Assembly: GCA_016650355.1 (NCBI GenBank)
Contig: JAENVX010000170.1
Coordinates: 1-8,031, forward strand
DNA: 8,031 nucleotides
Direction of reading: 5' to 3'
Origin: Bacteroidia bacterium
Lineage (GTDB): Bacteria > Bacteroidota > Bacteroidia > Cytophagales > Cyclobacteriaceae
Under the pieces are notes generated by a model, which was not told the origin of the DNA, searched no databases, and saw nothing but the letters and a program-made list of their open reading frames with translations. Both the position numbers and the translations under genes were made by a program. Positions 1 to 5,100 of this stretch are shown piece after piece; position 1 is the first letter of the stretch; the number at the start of each line of letters is the position of its first letter.

Positions 1-399
1 AAAGGAAGCGGGAATAAGCACGACAGGCGAAATACAAAGAAACTTTACCGAATCCGTAATGGTTGCCGTTTCTTCTTTCTCAAATGACTCAGGCACCAAT
101 TGAAGGTTGCCGATCATCAACTCCTTTTGATTAAATAACGTTGCCAAAAAATAATCAAGGAAATCCTGATCTGAAGCAGAGAAAACTAACGTGACTTTTG
201 AGGAATAGAAATGGAGGCCCTTTCTGCTAATTTTTATTTGGCCTTTCAATCCTGAGAAATTGTATTGGGTATAGGAAGCAAACTCCTTATTAGCCCCTTG
301 TATTACCAAACCTTTGATGGTTTGTGCCAACAAAAATTGATGGTGAAAGGGCACATAACCCCCTCTATTGACTAGAGAAAAAATGATCCGAATCCTCAC
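1..399 (-). CDS. cas6: CRISPR-associated endoribonuclease Cas6, N-terminal 133 codons (cut by window edge)
   Basis: Reverse-strand frame, open from a GTG at 399 to the window edge; the C-terminal half is outside. Cas6 cuts pre-crRNA within the repeat to release mature crRNAs for type I or type III effector complexes. What I see: a start MRIRIIFSL, then NRGGYVPFHHQ and FLLAQTIKGL (residues 11-31), YNFSGLKG (46-53), KGLHFYSSKVTLVFS (60-74), a helix-rich stretch 77-92, and IGNLQLVPE (96-104). This is the beta-strand / PFHHQxLL helix / FSGLKG order I know from Bacteroidota Cas6 proteins, which are usually about 250-290 residues. GTG is the only plausible start: an in-frame TAG lies 30 nt upstream with no ATG between. 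There is no Shine-Dalgarno, as usual in this phylum. The nearest upstream gene is ychF, same strand, 201 bp away. Identification is from recalled family pattern. The catalytic residue cannot be assigned from this half. Confidence 0.85.
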   Translation of the reverse strand, partial: MRIRIIFSLVNRGGYVPFHHQFLLAQTIKGLVIQGANKEFASYTQYNFSGLKGQIKISRKGLHFYSSKVTLVFSASDQDFLDYFLATLFNQKELMIGNLQLVPESFEKEETATITDSVKFLCISPVVLIPASF

Positions 400-600
400 G
401 CCCCAAAAAATTAAACGGGTAACAGTAAAAGTCTAAAACTTCGATAAAAAAATATGTTATATCGAAGCTAAAGTACTAAAAATCAGGCAAGTTGCCCCAG
501 TTGATGCAAGGAATATTGTAAATAAGAAGGAATTGTAGCAGAAAGCCTGCTCCTATTGAAAAAACTACCTAAAATTTCAGATAAATGCACAATTACCTTC
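400..600. other. ychF-cas6 intergenic region
   Basis: 201 bp between two minus-strand genes. I find no ORF, tRNA or CRISPR repeat. It holds an 8-bp inverted repeat (439-467, listed separately), a short GGCAA-G-TTGCC palindrome (486-496), and a 5-bp hairpin AGCAG/CTGCT at 537-551. Read on the minus strand, the GGC/GCC pair near 486-496 is followed by GATTTTT. That is too weak to call a terminator for ychF, so read-through from ychF into cas6 cannot be excluded. Confidence 0.5.
439..467. promoter_or_regulatory. Inverted repeat upstream of cas6
   Basis: CTTCGATA (439-446) and TATCGAAG (460-467) are perfect 8-bp inverted arms around a 13-nt A/T-rich spacer, 40 to 68 nt upstream of the cas6 GTG. 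On the minus strand the distal arm overlaps TAGCTTCG (463-470), one base off the Bacteroidota -7 box TAnnTTTG. A TTG lies 17 bp upstream of that box, shorter than the usual 19-21. It could be a repressor operator over the cas6 promoter or a leader hairpin. An 8-bp arm can arise by chance in AT-rich DNA, so the function is inference. Confidence 0.3.
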
Positions 601-1698
601 TTAAACATTGAACCGGAAATGCATGATATCTCCATCTTCAACAATGTATTCTTTTCCCTCGACAGCTAGTTTTCCTGCCTCACGACAACCACCTTCCGTT
701 TTGTACTTTTGGTAATCCGCGAGTTTAATCACTTCAGCCCTTATAAAACCTTTTTCGAAATCAGTGTGGATTACTCCAGCTGCCTGCGGTGCCTTCCAAC
801 CTCTGTGTATTGTCCACGCACGCACCTCTTTTTCACCAGCCGTAAAGTAAGTTATCAAATCCAGCAAATGATACGCAGCATGTATCAATCTGCTTAATCC
901 AGATTCCTCTAAACCATATTCCTTCAGAAAGACTGCACGATCTTCTTCACTTTCAAGCTCAGCGATTTGTGCTTCTATTGCCGCACTCACCATCACTACT
1001 TCCGCGTTCTCATCTTTTACTAACTCTCGCAACGCATCTACATATTTATTTCCTTTAAGAACCGAGGCCTCATCTACATTGGCAACATATATTACCGGTT
1101 TATCGGTTAGAAGTTTTAAATCTTCAATTGCCAATTTATCCACTGCATCGATCTTTATAGTGCGTGCATTTTTTCCGCTAAGCAAAGCCTCCTTATACAT
1201 GACAAGCGTTGAGAGTTCCTTCTTGGCTTTTGCATCTCCACTTTTTGCAGTTCGCTCAACTTTATTGATTTTTTTCTCAACAGATTCAAGGTCTTTTAAT
1301 TGAAGTTCAATGTCGATCACTTCTTTATCCGAAACCGGATTGATTTTTCCATCTACATGGATAATGTTATCGTTTTCAAAGCATCGAACAACGTGAGCAA
1401 TAGCGTCCACTTCTCGAATGTTCGCCAAGAATTGATTACCAAGCCCTTCACCTTTACTCGCTCCTTTTACTAAGCCGGCAATATCAACGAACTCAAACGT
1501 TGTGGGCAATACTCGTTGGGGATTCACTAATTTTTCAAGTTCTTTTAACCGCTTGTCTGGCACTGTTATAACACCCACATTAGGCTCAATTGTGCAAAAA
1601 GGAAAGTTGGCGGCCTCAGCCTTATTATTTGAAATAGCGTTGAACAAAGTTGATTTTCCAACATTGGGCAAGCCCACGATACCGCATTTAAGACTCAT
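601..1698 (-). CDS. ychF: Redox-regulated ATPase/GTPase YchF (Obg-HflX superfamily, OLA1 ortholog)
   Basis: 365 residues, full length (E. coli YchF is 363). A cytosolic P-loop NTPase of the TRAFAC class, ribosome-associated, preferring ATP, and linked to translation and the oxidative stress response. Walker A/G1 GLPNVGKST is at 9-17. G3 DIAGLV is at 72-77, with Leu76 where Ras-type GTPases carry the catalytic Gln, the mark of HAS-type NTPases. The altered G4 NVDE at 207-210 replaces NKxD and fits relaxed base specificity. SAA at 238-240 is G5. The coiled-coil arm is about 130-185, and the C-terminal TGS domain runs from about 281 (ITYFTAGEKEVRAW) to the end. Cys35 in NFPFCTIEPN is the position of the redox-sensing cysteine described in E. 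coli YchF. ATG start at 1698 with a -7 box just upstream. Apparently a single-gene transcript, ending 201 bp before cas6. Nothing is odd or truncated. Confidence 0.98.
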   Translation of the reverse strand: MSLKCGIVGLPNVGKSTLFNAISNNKAEAANFPFCTIEPNVGVITVPDKRLKELEKLVNPQRVLPTTFEFVDIAGLVKGASKGEGLGNQFLANIREVDAIAHVVRCFENDNIIHVDGKINPVSDKEVIDIELQLKDLESVEKKINKVERTAKSGDAKAKKELSTLVMYKEALLSGKNARTIKIDAVDKLAIEDLKLLTDKPVIYVANVDEASVLKGNKYVDALRELVKDENAEVVMVSAAIEAQIAELESEEDRAVFLKEYGLEESGLSRLIHAAYHLLDLITYFTAGEKEVRAWTIHRGWKAPQAAGVIHTDFEKGFIRAEVIKLADYQKYKTEGGCREAGKLAVEGKEYIVEDGDIMHFRFNV

Positions 1699-1724
1699 TA
1701 CAGTTGTTTCGTTAAAATAAGTCG

Positions 1725-1732
1725 CAAATATA
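1725..1732 (-). promoter_or_regulatory. Putative -7 promoter element of ychF
   Basis: The minus strand reads TATATTTG, an exact match to the Bacteroidota -7 box TAnnTTTG, ending 27 nt before the ychF ATG. That would give a very short 5' leader. No TTG is present 19-21 bp upstream (the bases there read CAC/ACA), so the -33 half is missing and the call rests on one box. Confidence 0.4.
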
Positions 1733-1802
1733 ACTACTCAGTAAAAATGATGTGTGCTTAACTGATTGAATTCTAAGATTTTTAAGAAAGACGGTATCTA
1801 TT

Positions 1803-1838
1803 AAAAGAAAAAGCCTCCCAATTTTCATTAGAAGGCTC
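1803..1838 (-). terminator. Rho-independent terminator of the DUF3276 gene
   Basis: On the minus strand AGCCTTC pairs with GGAGGCT (plus-strand arms 1831-1837 and 1812-1818; seven pairs including one G-U) around a loop of about 12 nt. It is followed immediately by TTTTTCTTTT. It starts about 26 nt after the stop codon of the DUF3276 gene and insulates it from ychF downstream. Confidence 0.8.
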
Positions 1839-1863
1839 TTTCCGGTTTAGGTAGGTTAAAATT

Positions 1864-2235
1864 TTAATCCCACTTAAGATCACTGCTCACAGCAGCAACC
1901 TTAGCAGTTTCATCGACTTGTTCAGCATGTTGTCCTTCACGTACGTGATCGAATTGCGTAAAATCTACACCAGGCATTAACTCTGTTTTTACATGATTTA
2001 CAGTGTTGTTGAGTGCCTCAACAAACTTGTTAAAATCTTCCTTATATAAAAATATTTTATGCTTCTCATAGGTAAATCCCTCATCATCCTTATTGTATCT
2101 CTTTTTGCTTTCGGTGATTGTTAAGTAATAGTCATTGGAACGGGTAGACTTAACATCAAAAAAATAAGTACGCTTTCCCGCTTTTACCTTCTCTGAGAAA
2201 ATCTCATCGCGGCCAATATTCTTGTTCTCTTCCAC
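1864..2235 (-). CDS. PUR family DNA/RNA-binding protein (DUF3276)
   Basis: 123 residues. The core at about 10-85 has the DUF3276/PUR signature: EIFSEKVKAGKRTYFFDVK (11-29), then DYYLTITESKKRYN (35-48), then YEKHKIFLYKEDFNKFVEAL (56-75). One such repeat is half of a Pur-alpha-like whirly fold that dimerises and binds single-stranded purine-rich DNA or RNA; the Borrelia relative BpuR acts on RNA and DNA. The tail from about 90 is acidic, low in order, and ends in LKWD. The start is GTG (2233-2235), written as Met in the protein. No in-frame ATG gives a full-length core, and a Bacteroidota promoter lies 43 nt upstream. Divergent from the DUF58 gene across 168 bp, and closed by its own terminator. 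Its targets in this phylum are unknown to me. Confidence 0.9.
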   Translation of the reverse strand: MEENKNIGRDEIFSEKVKAGKRTYFFDVKSTRSNDYYLTITESKKRYNKDDEGFTYEKHKIFLYKEDFNKFVEALNNTVNHVKTELMPGVDFTQFDHVREGQHAEQVDETAKVAAVSSDLKWD

Positions 2236-2277
2236 AGTTACAGTGTTTTAGGTTAGGGTATAGATATTTGGTGCGAC

Positions 2278-2308
2278 CGAATATAGTAGTTTCAAAAATT
2301 ATTGCAAA
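2278..2308 (-). promoter_or_regulatory. Putative Bacteroidota promoter of the DUF3276 gene
   Basis: On the minus strand TTTG (plus 2305-2308) is followed after 19 bp by TATATTCG (plus 2278-2285), one mismatch from the -7 box TAnnTTTG. The spacing is that expected for the sigma factor of this phylum. Transcription would start near 2271, giving a leader of about 35 nt before the GTG start. Confidence 0.5.
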
Positions 2309-2339
2309 CTACACCTGCCTTTTTCCCACTATTTCAAGC

Positions 2340-2347
2340 TATTTTTG
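2340..2347 (+). promoter_or_regulatory. Putative -7 element of the DUF58 gene
   Basis: TATTTTTG matches TAnnTTTG exactly, 56 nt upstream of the DUF58 ATG. The best -33 candidate is CTG at 2315-2317 with a 22-bp spacer, slightly long and with a mismatch, so this is a half-supported promoter. Confidence 0.35.
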
Positions 2348-2403
2348 ATTGATTTGGCTTAAAAAGCATTGATAAAGACAATTTAAACCAGTTTTTTTAG
2401 CAC

Positions 2404-3309
2404 ATGGACCCAAATTTTGATGATATAAAAAAGTCAGGAACCCTGGACTTACTTGCCAAACAATTAGTAGAGGGGTTTATAACCGGTCTTCATAAATCAC
2501 CCTACCATGGCTTCTCAGTTGAGTTTGCCGAGCACAGATTATACAATGAGGGACAAAGTACACGGCACATCGACTGGAAAGTTTTTGCGAGAACAGATCG
2601 GTTATACACGAAACAATATGAAGAGGAAACTAATCTAAGATGCCTTATTGCTATCGATATCTCTTCCTCCATGTATTATCCTGCTGACACAATTGCAAAA
2701 TTAAAATTCAGTATTTATTCAGCCTCTGCGCTCGCATACCTATTGCATAAGCAGCGAGATGCAATAGGTCTTTGCCTGTTTTCTGATAAAATTGAAGAGT
2801 ATACTCAAATCAAATCCACGGCATCACACCTCGATAAGATTTTTACTTTACTAGAGAAGTCTGTTGAACGAGGAAGTCGTGAACAAAAGCCCACGCAGGT
2901 TGCCAATGTTCTTCATGAAGTAGCTGAAAAGACGCACAAGCGTTCTTTGGTGATTATCTTTAGTGACATGTTTGAAGGTGAAAATGTGGATGAGATTTTC
3001 AAGGCCCTCCAGCACCTAAAGCATAATAAGCACGAGGTGTTGCTATTTCATGTCAGCGACCATGAAACGGAATTGGCATTTAATTTTGATGAAAAGCCGT
3101 ATGAGTTTATCGACCTTGAAAATGGCGAGCGATTAAAACTTAATCCATCAGAAATACGAGAACGCTATACGGTTCAGTTGAAAGATTTTCATAAAGAGCT
3201 CCAACTAAAATGCAATCAATTGAAGATAGACTTTATATCAGCAAACACCCGGACAGATTATTACACCGTACTACAGTCTTATTTGATCAAACGTTCTAAG
3301 ATGAGGTAA
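2404..3309 (+). CDS. DUF58 domain protein with von Willebrand factor A-like fold
   Basis: 301 residues, no signal peptide and no membrane segment, so cytosolic. The DUF58 signature is STRHIDWKVFAR (52-63). The vWA-like core follows: IDISSSM (84-90) supplies the DxSxS metal-site residues Asp85, Ser87 and Ser89, and VIIFSDMF (163-170) the later Asp168 strand. In the family such proteins are usually partners of MoxR AAA+ ATPases and, in Bacteroidota, part of the bat (aerotolerance) operon, thought to work as chaperone or cofactor-loading machinery. Here no moxR or bat gene is adjacent; the gene stands alone between DUF3276 and the ferredoxin. Its GFITGLHKSPYHGFSVEFAEHRLY segment (residues 24-47) suggests a subgroup distinct from the bat-operon copy (from memory). 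The ATG at 2404 is the first in frame. The protein ends in a basic tail, KRSKMR. The exact role is unknown. Confidence 0.9.
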   Translation: MDPNFDDIKKSGTLDLLAKQLVEGFITGLHKSPYHGFSVEFAEHRLYNEGQSTRHIDWKVFARTDRLYTKQYEEETNLRCLIAIDISSSMYYPADTIAKLKFSIYSASALAYLLHKQRDAIGLCLFSDKIEEYTQIKSTASHLDKIFTLLEKSVERGSREQKPTQVANVLHEVAEKTHKRSLVIIFSDMFEGENVDEIFKALQHLKHNKHEVLLFHVSDHETELAFNFDEKPYEFIDLENGERLKLNPSEIRERYTVQLKDFHKELQLKCNQLKIDFISANTRTDYYTVLQSYLIKRSKMR

Positions 3310-3363
3310 GACTTGGGCTTGGGCATTAGGGCTTAGCTCCTTTCGAGAGCGCTGCTAATCCTA
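3310..3363. other. Convergent intergenic spacer with short GGGC repeats
   Basis: 54 bp between the DUF58 stop and the ferredoxin stop. It contains GGGCTT, GGGCAT and GGGCTT within about 21 nt, then a weak GCTC/GAG hairpin. There is no T-run, so no recognisable terminator for either gene. Confidence 0.3.
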
Positions 3364-3723
3364 CTAAGCCTGTAACTCTTCGTTGTGAAGCCACGCTTTT
3401 TTTGCTGATAGTACTTCTTTCGTTTCTACATGATCTGGATCTGGAACACAGCAATCTACGGGACATACTGCAGCGCATTGTGGTTCTTCATGGAAGCCTG
3501 TACATTCTGTGCATTTTCCAGAAACGATAAAGTAAAATTCATCCGATACGGGTTGTTGAGCTGATTTAGCATCCACTTTTGAGCCGTCCTCTGTAGCTAC
3601 CTCGGTTAGTGTTGTACCACCCGCCCAGTTCCATTCACGGCCACCTTCATATATTGCTGTATTGGGGCATTCTGGCTCACATGCTCCACAATTAATACAT
3701 TCATCTGTTATCTTAATAGCCAT
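3364..3723 (-). CDS. 2[4Fe-4S] ferredoxin (4Fe-4S dicluster protein)
   Basis: 119 residues from the internal ATG at 3723. A soluble electron carrier with two cubane clusters. Cluster motif 1 is CINCGACEPECP (Cys9, 12, 15, 19). Motif 2 is CTEC plus eight residues then CAAVCP (Cys71, 74, 83, 87), the widened CxxCx8CxxxC spacing of Allochromatium-type ferredoxins. Cys91 and Cys92 follow in PVDCCVP. A segment of about 50 residues with GREWNWAGGTTL and PVSDEFYFIV separates the two motifs, as in other Bacteroidota members I recall. The upstream in-frame ATGs up to 3792 are rejected because a strong promoter (3763-3793) covers them, and because MAIKITDECINCGACEPECP is the usual N-terminus. Divergent from the acyl-CoA reductase, 101 bp apart, suggesting joint function or regulation. 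The electron donor and acceptor are not shown. Confidence 0.93.
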   Translation of the reverse strand: MAIKITDECINCGACEPECPNTAIYEGGREWNWAGGTTLTEVATEDGSKVDAKSAQQPVSDEFYFIVSGKCTECTGFHEEPQCAAVCPVDCCVPDPDHVETKEVLSAKKAWLHNEELQA

Positions 3724-3762
3724 TCTATCCTGTTTTTTACCGGTTTCAAGAGTAAATTCGTG

Positions 3763-3793
3763 CAAAAATAAGCCACAAATTACTGTCATCAAA
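3763..3793 (-). promoter_or_regulatory. Bacteroidota promoter of the ferredoxin gene
   Basis: On the minus strand TTTG (plus 3790-3793), a 19-bp spacer and TATTTTTG (plus 3763-3770) match the phylum's -33/-7 consensus completely. The start of transcription would be near 3756, about 33 nt before the ATG at 3723. A 5-bp inverted repeat CTGTC/GACAG (3783-3801) overlaps the -33 side but may be chance. This is the best promoter in the window and it decides the ferredoxin start. Confidence 0.65.
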
Positions 3794-3824
3794 ACAGACA
3801 GAACTACCCAAAAGTTTAAACTCT

Positions 3825-4838
3825 ATGAATTTAATCCAACGAATAGACACTTTTAATCAACTAGGTGAGGAAATTAGTCAAGTATCCAACGAGGAACTTC
3901 AACAAATTCTCGAAAAAATAAAAAATCAAAATCCTTGGTTCACTGAAAACAACACAAGACTTGCGCTAACTGGAATAACCAAATACCTCACTAAAATCAA
4001 TTTAACAAAATGGACTTCGTCTTATGATTTGAATCCCCGCGTGGTAAAAAACATTGGCGTTTCCATGGCAGGAAATATTCCATTAGCAGGCTTCCACGAT
4101 TTTTTATGCATTCTTATTGCTGGGCACAATCTGGTTGCAAAACTTAGCTCACAAGATTCCATTTTAATGAATTGGCTCTCTGATCGCTTAATTTCTATCG
4201 AACCTGAATTTTCAAATCGTATTTCTTTTCAAGAAAGATTAAACAAAGTAGATGCGATGATTGCCACTGGCAGCGATAACACAGCGCGCTATTTTGAATA
4301 CTACTTTAGAAAAGTCCCACATATTATTAGAAAGAATAGATCTTCATGTGCAATACTGATGGGTGAAGAATCAAATGATGAATTGACAATTTTGGGACAA
4401 GATGTATTTTCTTATTTTGGATTAGGTTGCCGTAATGTATCCAAACTTTTTGTCCCAGAAGGATACACTTTTATAGGGATGCTCGATAGCTGGGTATCGT
4501 ATCAGAATATCATCCATCACCATAAATATTGTAACAATTACGATTACCAAAAATCAATTTTACTGGTAAATGGGACTCCATTTTTGGATACTGGATATGT
4601 GCTGGTTACCGAAAATGAGGCGTTAGTGTCGCCAATATCAACTGTATATTATGAAACCTATGCTGATCAGAATGACTTATCTGAAAAATTAAATAAGCAT
4701 CAGGAAAAATTACAGTGTTTTGTTTCCGCCAATGCCTGGTATAATAATAGCGTTCCCTTTGGGGAAGCTCAATTACCAGAAGTATGGGATTATGCAGATA
4801 ATATTGATACGCTTAAGTTTCTTGAATTTAGAAATTAA
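3825..4838 (+). CDS. Acyl-CoA reductase (LuxC family)
   Basis: 337 residues, cytosolic, with no signal or membrane segment. LuxC-family enzymes (aldehyde dehydrogenase fold) reduce an acyl thioester to the fatty aldehyde with NADPH through a cysteine-bound acyl intermediate. Seen here: NIGVSMAGNIPLAGFHD (76-92), the N-terminal cofactor-side motif; ATGSDNTARYFEYYF (147-161), a glycine/Asn loop; IIRKNRSSCAIL (167-178); and FGLGCRNVSKLFVPEGY (198-214), whose Cys202 is the likely acyl-accepting nucleophile. YCNNYDYQKSILL (235-247) is typical of Bacteroidota members. It is shorter than Vibrio LuxC (about 480), and no luxD, luxE or luciferase genes are near, so bioluminescence is not implied. The ATG at 3825 follows 101 bp after the divergent ferredoxin ATG. 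I see no consensus promoter on this strand. The product and physiological acyl-CoA are unknown. Confidence 0.9.
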   Translation: MNLIQRIDTFNQLGEEISQVSNEELQQILEKIKNQNPWFTENNTRLALTGITKYLTKINLTKWTSSYDLNPRVVKNIGVSMAGNIPLAGFHDFLCILIAGHNLVAKLSSQDSILMNWLSDRLISIEPEFSNRISFQERLNKVDAMIATGSDNTARYFEYYFRKVPHIIRKNRSSCAILMGEESNDELTILGQDVFSYFGLGCRNVSKLFVPEGYTFIGMLDSWVSYQNIIHHHKYCNNYDYQKSILLVNGTPFLDTGYVLVTENEALVSPISTVYYETYADQNDLSEKLNKHQEKLQCFVSANAWYNNSVPFGEAQLPEVWDYADNIDTLKFLEFRN

Positions 4839-4860
4839 GTTCTGCTGCTTTTCCAGGATG

Positions 4861-5100
4861 TTACTTACCCCGTAAAATTTCCACCCACCCTGTACGGGAT
4901 TCTGAAGGAAGATTGAGTCTGTAAAAATAGACGCCATCAGAAATGTCCCCACCATCCCAATTATTTTGATAATTGCTTGAGGAATAAACTTCCTTTCCCC
5001 AACGGTTGGTAATGATCAGGTTTGCATCTGTTGGAAGATTACGAACAAAAAAGACATCGTTTACTCCATCACCGTTAGGTGTGAAGATATTGGGGACCGC
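4861..5100 (-). other. T9SS type B C-terminal sorting domain (region of the adhesin CDS)
   Basis: The last 79 residues and the stop. AVPNIFTPNGDGVNDVFFV opens the domain, followed by ITNRWGKEVYSS, NWDGG and DGVYFYRL, and it ends WVEILRGK. This is the classic gliding-motility-associated C-terminal layout recognised by the type IX secretion translocon, which implies the organism encodes PorV/SprA-type machinery elsewhere. Confidence 0.95.

Noticed and set aside
486..496. GGCAA-G-TTGCC palindrome as the ychF terminator.
   Set aside because: Once a realistic loop is allowed only three to four pairs remain; the following GATTTTT is short and it lies over 100 bp after the stop.
554..565. ATTGAAAAAAC resembles the 3' end (ATTGAAAC) of a Cas6-processed CRISPR repeat.
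   Set aside because: It occurs once, is not an exact match, and no repeated unit or spacer spacing is present between 400 and 600.
709..897. Plus-strand open frames inside ychF (also 1079-1303 and 1502-1720).
   Set aside because: They lie antisense to a strongly conserved gene, carry no recognisable motif and have no promoter.
3783..3801. CTGTC/GACAG inverted repeat over the ferredoxin -33 region as an operator.
   Set aside because: Five-base arms are expected by chance in a gap of this size; kept only as a note.
3662..3856. Plus-strand 64-codon frame crossing the ferredoxin start and the acyl-CoA reductase start.
   Set aside because: It is antisense to ferredoxin coding DNA and overlaps the reductase start out of frame; no protein character.
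3825..4838. Bioluminescence (lux) locus suggested by the LuxC family match.
   Set aside because: No luciferase subunits, thioesterase or acyl-protein synthetase are nearby, and LuxC-like reductases are widespread in non-luminous Bacteroidota.
4773..4955. Minus-strand 60-codon frame over the reductase/adhesin junction.
   Set aside because: It overlaps the conserved sorting domain in another frame and the reductase C-terminus; shadow of both.
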